A stretch of DNA of 64,000 bases. It comes from Kitagawia praeruptora (lineage: Eukaryota > Streptophyta > Magnoliopsida > Apiales > Apiaceae). The stretch is from NCBI GenBank assembly GCA_037693485.1, contig CM075346.1:10879501-10943500 (forward strand), written 5' to 3'. A program made the position numbers and the translations under genes. The notes beneath the pieces were generated by a model that had not been told where the DNA came from, ran no database searches, and was given only the letters and a program-made list of their open reading frames with translations. Shown in pieces: positions 10,530 to 22,559 of this stretch (position 1 is the first letter of the stretch; each line of letters begins with the position of its first letter).

Positions 10530-12097
10530 GTGATTGATTTTAAGGAAGAGGCCACAGATAGTGTTGTGAATTCAGGAATGGAAGATTGATGGCCCAACAA
10601 ATCATCTAAAAGATGATGACCACCAATTGTTGAGTGGGGCTTCTCCATGAATTTTAAAGATGGAGAATCAGGAATTGATGTAGATATCATATCCACATCC
10701 AGAGATGGAGTTGGTGATGGTGGATCAAAATGTGTATCGATTTGAAGGTTAAGATCAAGGGGCTGTGACTCCACATTTATTGAAGTCACATCAAACTGAA
10801 TTTGAGAAGGTACAGTTTGCTGTACAGTGTGTGCACCCTGTGATTCCCCAATGGTTTTGGATTTTACTCTTCTACCATAGGTTTTTGAGTGAGAGCTATC
10901 TGTGTCCCTTGCCCTTTTGTGCTGTGTTCCTGGAATGGAACTTAAATTAGTAGTCACACCCTGTTGAGAGGATGTAACTAGAATTTGACTTGTAGGTTCA
11001 TTAACAGTCTTTTGAGAGACTGAAATGTTGGTTGCACCTGCCTCACCTTCCTTATCCTTAGGGCTTCTTTGATGTTCACCCTGTCCCTCACCACTCACTA
11101 CCACCTTCACACTCCCCTCAAGAGCTTTGGTAGTTTTTGCAACAGGTGCCTTTTGAGAGACACCTGAGGTTTGTCTTTTAGATTGTGGTTTAGGAACTTT
11201 GGATTTGGTCACTTTGGTAGGAGCCTGTTTGGTCACAGCCACAGACTCCATTGTGACACTAGAAGGCAAAGAAATTTGGGGGTTGGAGATAGGAGTTTCA
11301 GGGTTGGAAACAGTTACCTGAACAATTGGTAGATATACCAATTGTACTTCTGCATTTAAGTTCATTCGAATCAAATCACTTAAGACTCTCTTCTCCTGAA
11401 CAAAACAATTGAACTTGCTATCCGGGTTAGCAATGGATAGCTCATTCTCAGATACATGCAGTGCTAGGAGCATCAAAAATCTAGCAAAATAAACATTCTT
11501 GCTCCTAGTTTCCTTTTTACCTAATTTAGCTGTTATCTCATACATGACTAGTGTGCCAAAATTATAGAATTTATCAGTCAAAAGCATACATAGCATAACT
11601 AGCATGGAGTTGGTAACAACATCAAAGTTACTAATCTTGCCAGAAAAAGTTTTAATGAAGGCATCACAAAGATAACTCCATTCCTTAACCATACCTTTCC
11701 TAACAATTTTCCCTAAGTTCTCAGTACTAAGGGTATAATTTATGGAATTAAGCATGGTAACAATTTCAGCATTACTGGGTACCTTCAGACAGTTATTCTC
11801 AGGCAGTTTTAAACAAGCAGTTAACACATCAGAATTAACTACATAATTTTTACCCTTTAAAGAAAAAGCAAGTGTACCGTCTGTGCCATTGTACTCAGCA
11901 GATGCCCACACCTCTTCAATAACCTCATGGATTAGAGGAGTGGTGGCAGTCATAGCATATGACAGTTTGCATTTCTTCACGAAATTCATCATGGTGTGAT
12001 ATGCTTCTGGAGCGTTCATAGTATCAACAAAGGCCGCGAAATTGTTCTTCTCAAAGGTAAACCCGGTGGAAGACATCATCTTAACAATAGGCGCCAT
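10530..12097 (-). pseudogene. Extra 3' ORF (ORF3) of copia element 1, cut by the Athila LTR
   Basis: The frame starts at Met 12097 and is open for about 520 codons to the Athila boundary; the next codons, down to 10481, are LTR sequence and not part of the original protein. The N-terminal 270 residues resemble the start of the extra ORF in copia element 2: an NF(A/T)A segment, an SYAM/NYAL segment, a VW segment, and KEW followed by ISNFD/VSNFD. The rest is Ser/Thr/Gln-rich and low in complexity. It may belong to the plant transposon protein domain often found next to retrotransposons, but that is inference. A leader and TATA-like sequence lie upstream. Function unknown. Confidence 0.7.
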
Positions 12098-12205
12098 TGA
12101 AGTGTTTGAGCTTTTGTTGCAGAGAGAGATTCATTGAAGAAGATGCAGTTAACTAATGAGACTCTTGAAAATGAATAAAGGTGAAATGTGAGGGCACAAA
12201 ACAGC

Positions 12206-12222
12206 CTTTTATATTTTCCAAG
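12206..12222 (-). promoter_or_regulatory. TATA-like box upstream of copia-1 ORF3
   Basis: On the - strand the sequence reads AATATAAAAGGCTG about 110 bases before the ORF3 start codon, followed by a pyrimidine-rich leader. It suggests a separate transcript for the 3' ORF. Confidence 0.45.
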
Positions 12223-12326
12223 AATTAAAAATGAAATAATTAAAAGTAATTACCCCATTGGACAAAAGTAACTGTCAGATAATAAATGAAAAGAAAAGAA
12301 GTACAGCCGTGACTAATTATACACGT

Positions 12327-12489
12327 TTACCAACGGCTATGAAAAGAAATATGTATATCAACGGATAAAGATTGGACGGTTGAGAAAACAGTTTATCCAT
12401 CGATGACGTGGACAACCTGTTATCCGTTGACATACGAAAATCTAGTAATGTGTTTATACTACCAACGGATAAAAGGATATCCGTTGATA
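12327..12489. repeat. Repeated ATCCGTTGA words between pol and ORF3 of copia 1
   Basis: TCAACGGAT or its complement occurs at 12358-12366, 12421-12430, 12463-12470 and 12478-12487, with looser copies at 12331 and 12375. The same word recurs inside the coding regions near 14408-14498 and 16636-16697. Confidence 0.75.
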
Positions 12490-12606
12490 AGCAAATTTTG
12501 CCTTAAACAAAATTTCTGCTAAGAGTTATTCTGAGAGTTTTTAATTCTCAAGTAAATCAAAACACATTTCTAGCTGCAATACAGTATTATTAGATACCAC
12601 TAGGAA

Positions 12607-15600
12607 TTATGAAAAATTAAGCATACCTAGTTCACCTACCAACCTTGTGAATGAAGATTCATCAAGAGGCTTGGTGAAGATATCTCCAAGCTGCATTTCA
12701 CTTGGCACAAAGTGCATTTCTACTGTACCATTCATCACATGCTCTCTGATGAAGTGGTATTTGATGTCAATATGCTTGGTTCTCGAATGTTGCACTGGAT
12801 TTTCTGTGATGGCAATAGCACTAGTGTTGTCACAAAAAATTGGAATCTTCTCAACTTTTAGACCATAGTCAATAAGTTGATTTTTCATCCAAAGAATCTG
12901 TGCACAACAACTTCCAGCTGCAATGTACTCAGCTTCGGCTGTAGAAGTGGAGACTGAGTTCTGTTTCTTACTTAACCATGACACAAGCCTATTCCCTAGA
13001 AACTGACAGGAGCCTGTTGTACTTTTCCTATCAATTCTGCAACCTGCATAGTCTGCATCTGAATAGCCAATTAGGTCAAAGCCAGAATCTCTTGGGTACC
13101 AAATGCCAAGGTTTGGTGTTCCTTTGAGATACCTGAAAATTCTCTTAATAGCAATCAAGTGAGACTCTCTAGGGTCAGCTTGAAATCTAGCACAAAGACA
13201 TGTGGAAAACATTATATCAGGTCTACTAGCTGTTAGATATAGAAGTGAGCCTACCATGCCTCTATAGCTTGAGATGTCCACAGATTTTTCCTTAGTATTC
13301 AGCTCAAGCTTAGTTGCAGTGGCCATAAGTGTTTTTGCAGAGGCACAATCCATTAAGTCAAATTTCTTTAAGAGATCATAAATATATTTTGTTTGACTAA
13401 TGAAAATTCCCTCATTAACTTGCTTTACTTGTAAACCAAGAAAGTAAGTTAATTCACCCATCATGCTCATTTCATACCTACTTTGCATAAGTTTGGCAAA
13501 CCTTTTGCAAAGCTTCTCATCTGTAGACCCAAAAATAATATCATCTACATAGATTTGAACAAGTATTGAAGAACCATTGACATTTCTATGAAATAAAGTT
13601 TTATCTACTGTACCTCTAGTGAAGTGATTCTCCAAAAGAAATTGAGATAAAGTGTCATACCAGGCTCTTGGTGCTTGCTTCAAACCATAAAGTGCTTTCA
13701 AGAGAAGATATACATAATCTGGAAATTCTGGATCTTCAAAGCCAGGAGGTTGATGGACATATACCTCTTCTTCCAGTTCCCCATTTAGAAAGGCACTTTT
13801 AACATCCATCTGATAGACTTTGAAGTTGGCATGTGCTGCATAGGCTAGGAAAATTCTGATGGCCTCAAGTCTTGCCACTGGAGCAAAAGTTTCATCAAAA
13901 TCTATTCCTTCTTCTTGAGAATAGCCCTTTGCCACTAATCTAGCTTTATTCCTCACAATTATGCCATTTTCATCAGTCTTATTCTTGAGAACCCATTTGG
14001 TACCTATGATACCTCTATCATCAGGTTTGGGCACAAGCTTCCATACTTTATTTCTCTCAAATTAGTTTAGATCTTCTTGCATTGCTAAGACCCAATCTGG
14101 ATCTAGAAGGGCATCCTCCACTTTCTTAGGTTCCTCTTGAGACAGGAAACTACTGTATAGGCATTCTTCTTGTGTGGCCCTCCTAGTTTGGACTCTTGAG
14201 TTTGAGTCACCAATGATTAACTCAAAAGGATGATCTCTGGTCCATTTTCTTGAAGGTGGAAGGTTTGATCTAGATGAGGTTGCTTCATCTACGTGAGCAT
14301 GATCTTGTTGATTGGATATTGAGTTTTGACTTTGAGAAACTCCCCCTGAGTTTGTTGTCCTTGAGGAATTTTGAAGTTGACTGTCAACAGATGCATCATT
14401 TTGTCTATCAACGGATGCTCCATTTTGCCTATCGACGGATACATGAGAATGTCTGTCAACGGATGAATCTGATGATCTAGTATGACTGTCAACGGATGCT
14501 TCATTTCCAGTGTTAGCATCACTTCTAGTTGGACCAACAACTCTAGGTGAATTTCCAAGGTCATGATCTTCATTTTCCTCATCATCATCAGTGTACATTC
14601 TTCCTTCTACCTCATTTTCATATCTCAACTTTTCATGGAAGCCTTCATCATTCAGACCTAGAATCTTTTGATCATCAAACACAACATGTACAGATTCCAT
14701 GACAATGTTGGTTCTTAGATTGTAGACTCTATAGGCTTTCCCTGCTGCATATCCAACAAAGATAGCTTCATCTGCCTTTGCTTCAAATTTGCCCAAGTTA
14801 TCTCCATGATTCCTTAGCACAAAACACTTACATCCAAAGACATGGAGAAAAGCTAACGTTGGTTTCTTGTTGGTGAATAAGTGGTAAGGAGTCATTCCTC
14901 TAGCTTGATTGATCAAAGAAATATTCTGAGTGAAGCAGGCAGTGCTAACAGCTTCAGCCCAGAAATATGTTGGCAATCTTGATTCACTTAACATTGTTCT
15001 AGCTGCTTCAATGAGAGTTCTGTTTTTCCTTTCAACAACCCCATTTTGCTGAGGTGTTCTAGCAGCAGAAAACTCATGGACAATTCCATTCTCTTCACAG
15101 AAAATATTCATTGTGGAATTTTTGAATTCAGTGCCATTGTCACTCCTGATTCTTTGTACTTTTACTTCAGAACCATTATTTACTAGTATGAGATGATTGA
15201 TGATGATTTCACTTGCACAATCTTTGGAGTGCAGGAAGAAGGTCCATGTAAACTTAGAAAAATCATCCACAATCACCAGGCAGTATTTCTTCTTTGAAAT
15301 GGACATGACATTTACTGGACCAAATAAGTCCATATGCAGCAATTGAAGGGGCTTAACAATAGATGACTCTGTCTTGCTCTTGAAGGATGATTTCTTTTGC
15401 TTCCCTAATTGGCAGGCATCACACAGTCCATCTTTAATGAACTCCAATTGAGGAATTCCTCTAGCGAGATCCTTTCTTACCAAATCATTCATTACTTTAA
15501 AATTCAAATGAGACAGCTTTTTATGCCATAGCCAACTCTCATCCTTGCTTGCTTTGCTGAAGAGACAAGTAATGGATTCTGAGCATACTGAGTTGAAGTC

Positions 15601-15987
15601 GGCTATGTAAACATTTCCTTTTCTAAAGCCTGTCAGAACCACATTGTTGTTTTCCTTGGTAGAAACAACACAGGCTTCTTTAGTGAACTTTACTTCATAG
15701 TCTTTGTCACAAATCTGATTGACACTCAGCAAATTGTGCTTCAAACCTTCAACTAAAGCCACTTCTTCAATGATGACATTGTCCTTTGTAATCAAGCCAT
15801 ATCCCTTAATATATCCTTTGCTGTCATCTCCAAAGGTAATTCTAGGGCCAGCTTCCTCCTTGAACTCTGTGAGCAGGGTTGAATCTCCTGTCATATGCCT
15901 AGAACATCCACTGTCTAGGTACCATAGATTCCTCTTATTTCCCTGCACACAATCCAAAATACAAATCAAGTTGATTTTGGTACCCAA
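12607..15987 (-). pseudogene. Copia element 1 pol: protease, integrase, RT and RNase H, one nonsense codon
   Basis: In order on the - strand: protease-type DSGCSRHMTGD; a GAG-pre-integrase region with WHKKLSH and CDAC; integrase with HMDLFGP, RSDNGTEF and PQQNGVVERKN (D, D and E in the usual copia spacing); a Ser/Asp-rich linker with SVDR/SVDS repeats; reverse transcriptase with YVDD at 13540-13551; and RNase H with SDADYAG and DNTSA. A TAA at 14062-14064 splits an otherwise continuous frame, where the related element at 49-52 kb has Glu. The frame opens about 40 bases before the gag stop, in the -1 frame relative to gag. The best Met-like start at 15987 is a TTG, so translation probably depends on gag. 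Confidence 0.88.
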
Positions 15988-18170
15988 GTTTCCTTGGGTC
16001 CTTTCTTGTTAGCCTTTGGTTTTACACTCTTAGCAATCTTCACTTTGGGTGTAGATACTTGAGTGATAGGTTTTGACAGATGCTTATTTGCATAAATATT
16101 TGATGCATGCATTTGTGAAAAATTGGCATACATATTATCCATGTTGGGGATGCTCCATGACATTTGTGGCATATTCACAGATTGAAAATAAGGATTAGGC
16201 ACACATGGCATGTTCACATATGGATTTGAAAAACTAGCATTCTGATACAAACCAGGCATAACATGCATTGCAGGCATACTTGGCATAGATTGAGGTACAT
16301 GAACAGGAGTCCTTTTAACAGACTTGCAATTAGAAGATAGATGATTGACACTATTGCAATTACCACAAGTTTTCCTAGGAGCAAACTTGTAAGGAGAATA
16401 ATTGTTTTTCTTGTTAATGCCTATCTTACCATTTCTGTTCTTTTTCTTTTTAGCCTCAGTCTCTACCTTTTCATTAACTGACTTACCAACAGCCTTTTTG
16501 TTAGGTAAATCACCTGCCTTAGCCTTCTCACTTGATTTGGCTTGGCTACTTTCACCAGAAACAAAGTTCTTGGCTACTGGACCATACTGATTGTTCAGTC
16601 TCTTGAGTTCCTTCTTACTAACAGACTTTTTGTTAGTCGACGGATACCTCTCATCCGTTGATGGTTCATCTGTCAACGGATGATCACTATCCGTTGATTC
16701 ACAAATAATCTCTAGATCCTCAAGGCAAGGTTCTAGCTCCTTTTTCTTCTGAGTCCAGGTATCCCTTACAAATGATTCGATTCCCTGGACTTCAATTATG
16801 TTTTGAGAAATATTCCTACAACTTTGAAATTTAGCAATTATCCCTTGTTCTTTTTCAAGCTGGTTTCTTAAGATCAATTCTCTTTTTAACACTGCTTCAA
16901 GTTCATTTTTAGCATCACTGCAATCAACTCTCATTTTCTCAAATTCTAGAAATTGGACTTCTAGAACTGCATTTCTATCACTTAAGAACTGATTAGTTTC
17001 TTTAATCCTATTGTTCTCTTTAGTAAGTGATTTAAGAGTAACACTCAAGTGATATAGTTCAGTAGACATTTCATCTATAACACTATTGCATTCCTCTTTG
17101 GTGAGCTCAGAGAGATTAGAAGAATATACCTGATTGCTAGCTGAACTTGCTTCCTGCTCAGAATCAGCCATTAATGCAAGGTTGACAAACTCAGCATCAT
17201 CATCAGAATGATTTCCATCAGCAGCCCAGTCATGCTCTTGGGTCATGAATGCCTTTTCTTTCTGTCTGAGAAGATCAAAATATTTCTTCTTATAGTCAAC
17301 AGTTTCAGTTGACTTTCCCTTGTTCTCAGATCTAAGCTTCCTGCATTCATTTATCATGTGACCAGCAATACCACAATTGTAGCATTTAATTTTGGATTTA
17401 TCCACATAATTGCTTGTAGAAAAATCCTTGTTAAATGGCTTGGCCACCCCAGAGTTTCTTCTGAATTTTAGCTTAGAGAATCTCCTAGATAGAAAGGCTA
17501 AATGCTCATCTATCTCATCCAATTCATCCTGCTGTAGGACACTCATTTCTTCAGACACCTTTTCCTTGCTTTTGCTTGATTCTGTTCTACCTTCACAAAC
17601 CTCCCTGTTTGGTGTAGATTTAGCAGCTTCAGTCCTCTTTTCCTCCTTCTGCTCCAAGTTGGCAACAAGTGCAACTGACCCACTTTTCTTTTGGGCCTTC
17701 TCAATTTCTTCATCCTGCTCCATTTCTAGTTCATATGTCTTTAAAGTTCCATAGAGCCTTTCAAGAGTAAATGACTTGTACTCTTGAGTGTTTCTTAGAG
17801 AAACAGTCATAGGCTTCCACTCTTTGGGCAGTGATCTCAGAAATTTGAGATTAGAATCTTTCACTTGGTATATTCTTCCATACAGTTTCAAGCCATTCAG
17901 TAGCTTTTGAAATCTACTAAATGTGTCATTCAATGTCTCTCCATTCTTGAAATGGAAGTGCTCATACTGTTGGATCAGTAGTTGCATCTTGTTTTCCCTT
18001 ACCTGTTCTGTACCTTCACAAAGGGTTTGAACAATGTCCCATACTTCCTTGGCGGTAGTACAGTTGATAACATTGTCAACCATGTCTGTTTCTAAACCAT
18101 TAAACAGAATATTCATGGTCTTTTTATCTTTGGAACTTGAAATCAGAAATTTAGTTGCATTCAGTTGCAA
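15966..18170 (-). pseudogene. Copia element 1 gag, N-terminus missing
   Basis: The 734-residue frame covers a UBN2-type copia Gag domain, a CCHC zinc knuckle (CYNCGIAGHMINEC), a long Glu/Lys-rich coiled-coil region, and a second CX2CX4HX4C motif (CGNCNSVNHLSSNC). Compared with the gag of copia element 2, roughly 75 N-terminal residues are absent: the first Met is within the conserved domain. The junction at 18160-18185 contains three near-copies of TGCAACTAA and then unrelated DNA. The gag ends WVPKST, the same place where gag of the other element ends. Confidence 0.85.
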
Positions 18171-18180
18171 TTAGTTGCAA

Positions 18181-18770
18181 ATTTAGTTGAATATGCCCCT
18201 GCGGGGCCAGGAAACCCAAATCCACCAAAATAGCCCCCACCTTAAAAAAAATAAATAAATAAAAAAAAGTACAGTCGGCGCATGTTCACAGAAAGAAGGG
18301 GGAGGGTTAGGGTTAGGTTTAGGGTTAGTATTTTTGCAATTTAGAAACTTAGTTAGTAAAATTGCAAATAGGTATTCTTAACAAAAGTAAATGTGCAAAA
18401 ATTTACTTTTTCCTATTTATTTATGAAAAGAGCCCTAATTTATATTATACCTTTCTAATTAAAAAATTTAAAATAAAATAAAATTATTTAAATAAAATTT
18501 ATTCAAATCAAGCAACATTGTTTAAAAAATTACATTTAAATATTTTCATTACACAAATAAATATTATAATATATATTCATTTAATCATTTCTACTTATTG
18601 AACCGTTCTCGGTTTAGACTTGTAAAATTAGAGTAAGTCAATAGGCCCAATTTGTTCTGACCCAACAACAGTATAAGCTTGTACAGGTGAGACGGTCCAT
18701 TGTTTACGGTCTCCTCCGATCTAAACTTCTCTAGACAAAAATATAGAGCTAGAGTGAAGCGATATTAGTG
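18181..18770. other. AT-rich DNA with no gene; GC hairpin word and short telomere-like repeat
   Basis: No coding region is recognised. It holds one copy of the GCCCC...GGGGC hairpin word (18195-18208) and four units resembling the telomere repeat TTTAGGG/TTAGGG at 18303-18328. The last 100 bases may be the promoter or leader of the captured Rab fragment. Confidence 0.6.
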
Positions 18771-18818
18771 ATGGGTTCTTACAGAGCAGACGATGATTAT
18801 GATTACTTATTCAAGGTT
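18771..18818 (+). pseudogene. Captured 5' end of a RabA-type small GTPase gene
   Basis: The first 16 codons read MGSYRADDDYDYLFKV, the conserved N-terminus of plant RabA (Rab11-type) GTPases. The P-loop that should follow is absent, so the breakpoint is at about 18818. The upstream 100 bases may be its 5' leader. Confidence 0.8.
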
Positions 18819-18965
18819 AGATTAGGGAAGGGAAAGTGTTGGGTTTACTGCTGGGTTAGATTTGCTGCTGAGGAAGTCCTTGATTTGCTATAAACTCCGT
18901 CGATTTTTGTAATACACGCTCGATTTGTTGGGATTTCTTGCTTTCGATTGTTAGGCTCGATTATA

Positions 18966-18992
18966 CTCTCTCTCTCTCTCTCTCTCTCTCCG
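18966..18992. repeat. CT microsatellite
   Basis: A run of about 13 CT units, of the kind common in plant 5' leaders. Confidence 0.85.
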
Positions 18993-19206
18993 TCTCTGTA
19001 TATATGCATACATATACCTGTATATACAGACCCCTTTTTCTCTATATCGCTAATTGTATCATTATATGTATAATTTAAGCCTCGATTTATTGTTGGGTTC
19101 TGTTTTCTTGGAGGATTGAAGAATAAAGATGCAATTTTGAATCTTTGATGGTTTACTGATAGTGAGATGTTTTAATAGTGGGGTGCATTTCATTTGATTT
19201 TTTCAG

Positions 19207-20275
19207 TTGGAATTTCTTGTTGAAGATGAAATGGTTGAGATTGTTCCGAATATGAGGATGGATCCTTTCAATTTGATATGTGTACTTTCCGATATTACAC
19301 ACTTGTACTCTTTTTTATGTGCTAGTTTTGATGGATTTGTTGATGCATTTGTTTGTTCTCTTTCGTGATTGTAGGGGGATTTTGGCCCTTTTTGTCCGCA
19401 AATCGCAACTCAGGTGCCTTTATGGCTAGCAGTGGCCTTAAAGAAAAGAGGGAAGTGTACGACAAGACTTCCTGATTGGATGTCAGTTGGTGAGTTTGCT
19501 CATTAACCTAAATTAGCTACAGTTATTTTGCACATCGTATATATCAACATAGAAAAAAGTGTAGAATTAAGAATTTAAATAAAACTAGACGTTGAGAATT
19601 CATGAGCCAAGGCTCATCTTCTATGAATTAAGTTAGAAGTATATAGATTGTGATTCTAACAGTATTAATCTGCCTAGTTCTTATTTGTGACTGTATCATG
19701 TTGTAAATTTGACAGTAAAAAGAGAATTCTAGGGTTCAAGATCAGTTCATTCTCATTTCTTTGCACTTTCGTGATTGATAAAATCTATGTCAAAATGATT
19801 CTGACTGCTTTATTGCGAATCTTAGTGTATCAATTATTGTGTTTGACTATAGTGGTAAAAACATAAGAGCAAAAAATCGCTTAGCCTAAAAATGTAAAAT
19901 CGGGAGATTCAAAAAAGTCAGGTTAAGAACTGACCACAACATATATGGAAATATGGAATAGTGCCAAACTTAGGTTGCCAGCTACTCTTCTATGCCCATG
20001 TATTGTAAATCAGGCATATATTTGTAAAATTAAAATAGTAAAGATAATACATTCACATATTATCTATAGTTATACCTGGCATAAATTTTCAAACAAAAGG
20101 TTGATCTATTTTTTCTGTTCTGCAGTGCTCGTGATGACATTCCAGACATATATATGGTAAGCCTAGTACTTTAAATTTTAATAAATTTCGTCATTGTTAC
20201 TTTCACTCAGAGGTTAAAAATAATTGTTCTTGTAGGTGAGGTCTCTTATTGAAGATACTAAAGATGTTAGATTTG
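19207..20275 (+). pseudogene. Captured fragment of GINS complex subunit PSF2
   Basis: Four exon pieces are recognisable. About 19207-19277 encodes EDEMVEIVPNMRMDPFN; 19375-19489 encodes GDFGPFCPQIATQVPLWLAV and then KKRGKC...DWMSV; 20126-20156 encodes ARDDIPDIYM; and 20236-20275 encodes VRSLIEDTKDVRF. Acceptor AG and donor GT borders are kept for most. The middle part of PSF2 between DWMSV and ARDDIP and the whole C-terminus are missing. In a host cell PSF2 is part of the GINS replication factor; this copy cannot make a functional protein. Confidence 0.85.
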
Positions 20276-20790
20276 GATCATGTGTGTATTTGGATGCTCC
20301 TGTTGGTATATTTTGTTTCTGCTATCTTGTGCAAATATACTTTTCCGTCGATTTTGATAATATCACTCTGTTTGAAAGTTTTGATTATTGTCAAGCTGAT
20401 ACTGACCACCGCAATCGATTTGAAAGGTCATTACCAATATTATGTAACTGAAACTTTTTAACTGAGTTTTTTTTCAAAAATTGTCAAGTAATTAGCAAGG
20501 GAGTTTTGTGAACAGCATTCAATTATCATTCCATAGTCACTACTTCACCTTATAGTTTCAGTTATTGTAGTAAAAATTATTTTTATCATGGTGCCTATCT
20601 GACCTGAATCTTTTACAGGTTTGACTATAACTTGCATGAGTCTTATTTCTTGTAACAACTCACATTAAAAAGGTCTCGACTTTTGCTATTTATAGGAATG
20701 AACCAGGCTGGCTTGGCTGAGTGCATTGTCCGAGCAGTCAATTCTTGCCAAATAACTGATGCAATGTTCTGCATCTTGGTGATCTTCTGT
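20276..20790 (+). other. Exon-like pieces not identified, between PSF2 and USP fragments
   Basis: Two stretches look exon-like: about 20340-20428 (ending ...NRFER before a GT) and 20697-20780 (GMNQAGLAECIVRAVNSCQ..., bordered by AG and GT). I do not recognise the source gene or genes. Confidence 0.35.
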
Positions 20791-21065
20791 TTATTATCCA
20801 AGTTAATAATTTTTTTTAAAATTGACACACATTCACGTACCTTAGAACTATTAATTTGGTGTTTGCTGGCACGGACTAAATTGTTATAATGACATCAGAT
20901 GACACACATTCACGTACCTTGGAACTATTAAACACCAATAATTATTTCGGAATGAATCTTAGGCAAGTACACCTTTTGAAGCCGGTTATTCTTACAGTAC
21001 ATGGTATCAAAGTCATTTTAATTTATAAAAATAAGAATCGTATACCAAGAGTATTTACCCTTCAG

Positions 21066-21325
21066 GAAAAAGTGGCTTGCTTAGATGATATTGATGCCCG
21101 ACTTGCTGTGGACCCACAAAATGCATTTACAATTCAGGTGTCTATTGACTTTCCTTAATTGTAGTTATATATTTCATAAGTTTGTTTTCACTAGTTTGCT
21201 TTAAGCTTTGGTACAAGATATTCTTTCTTTTTATGCATACTCTTTTTCATGTTTGTTTCAGACTAAGCCTCATGGACATGGTGATGTTCATGCGCTTCTT
21301 TATTCAAGCGGCCTCCTTAAAGAAT
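21066..21325 (+). pseudogene. Captured fragment of UDP-sugar pyrophosphorylase
   Basis: Two exons are visible: 21066-21137 (EKVACLDDIDARLAVDPQNA...) with AG and GT borders, and 21262-21325 ([20 protein letters not shown]), after which a TGA follows. This matches the nucleotide-sugar pyrophosphorylase core with its PHGHGDVH motif. The enzyme makes UDP-sugars from UTP and sugar-1-phosphates; only a small central piece is present. Confidence 0.8.
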
Positions 21326-21753
21326 GATATGTGCTAGGAACCCTCTTGTGATATGCCTTAAGACTTCGGTTTCCATGATAAAATCTTTCCTAGGATAGAT
21401 GTGCGTGTCTTATTGAACTTAGTAGTAGACACAGTTTGATGCAAAATATCATTTTAGCATTATTTGAGAATTCTGATTGCACAGGTTATAGCGGTACTGC
21501 GATCATAATTTGGACTATACAAAATCTTCCTTTTTCATACTAAAATCAGAATTTTGTGCTGTTGATAAAAAATTATACAAATTACGAAATTATGATTGCA
21601 TAGGTTGTTCTCATAGCATCCTGGGTGTTACTTGCATTTTTTCTTAAAACTGGCAGAGACAATATATAGCACTGGTTTATTGAGGCAATTAGTTCAAGTT
21701 TACCTTCCATCACACACGTGTGTCTTTATTTATTAATGCTATACTCTTTTAAT

Positions 21754-22152
21754 GTATGAACATACTGGAGTCGCCCTTGGGACAGAGCTTGAGGATAAGA
21801 TGCCACAACATGAGTATTACAAGTACTTTGGTCCAGACTATACTCTTCATGTAGCTCCAAGTATTAGGGAAAATAAGAACTCTCGTCAGATATTGGATGA
21901 CATAAAAGCAAAGCTTCTTGATAATCTCTCAAAGTTTCAGCATGCACCAAGTGTCCCATTCCAGGAGCGCCCACCTGATACTGAGTTTCCAGAGGTTTAT
22001 TTCTGGTATTTGTTAGTTCTCAATGTTCTTTGGTTTATTAAATTATAAATAGAGTGCTTTTTAATGGAATTTTTTGACTTCTAGGCTGATGAATTTCAAG
22101 ATGTAATTGAAAGGTGGGAGCGGGAGGATGACGTGGAAGTTGATGATCAACG
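21754..22152 (+). pseudogene. Captured C-terminal fragment of a class I (RPD3-type) histone deacetylase
   Basis: The first exon (to 21994) encodes TELEDKMPQHEYYKYFGPDY and continues to HAPSVPFQERPPDTEFPE; the second (22085-22152) continues with an acidic tail. This is the region after the catalytic domain of plant HDA19-like deacetylases, so the catalytic residues are absent. An exon-like piece at 22248-22360 further right was not identified. Confidence 0.82.
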
Positions 22153-22559
22153 GTACAATTTATCTCTGTCAATTATTTTCTTGTAGTTGCCTAGCCAACT
22201 ACATAGTGTTCCTTGACATATCACCTGCTTTTTTTTGTCTTTATCAGGCCTCAAATCCAATTTTAGTATTCATGGATGGATTGCATATTAATTCAGAACA
22301 AGGAAACAATCTGATGGACGTGCTGATATGGATTCATAGTGTGGAAAGATCACATCGAATTTGATGTAGAGAATAAGATTATGTAATATTTTTTATTATT
22401 AATAAGAATGTGGTCACTTTTGAAGTTTGAGATTAGCTTTTTAGATGATAAATCAAATGCTTGTTGGTAGGGTATAATTGTAATTGTAATATACTATATG
22501 GTATTGTTAATAGGTTAATGAAATTGCAATTTTTATTTTTTTTTAAAAAAATTGACTTT

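Larger units (their letters stand above)
10530..18180 (-). mobile_element. SIRE-like Ty1/copia element 1, truncated at both visible ends
   Basis: Read on the - strand, gag (18170-15966), pol (15987-12607) and an extra 3' ORF (from 12097) follow in the normal order for copia elements of the SIRE/Maximus group, which often have a third ORF after pol. The first part of gag, the primer site and the 5' LTR are missing at about 18180; the 3' end is displaced to the left of the window by the Athila insertion. Pol has one nonsense codon. A short word, ATCCGTTGA or its complement, recurs across coding and non-coding parts. Confidence 0.85.

Noticed and set aside
21189..21195. CACTAGT sequence considered as the left end of the first CACTA element
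   Set aside because: No subterminal repeats follow it and the next bases (TTGC) do not match the right end.
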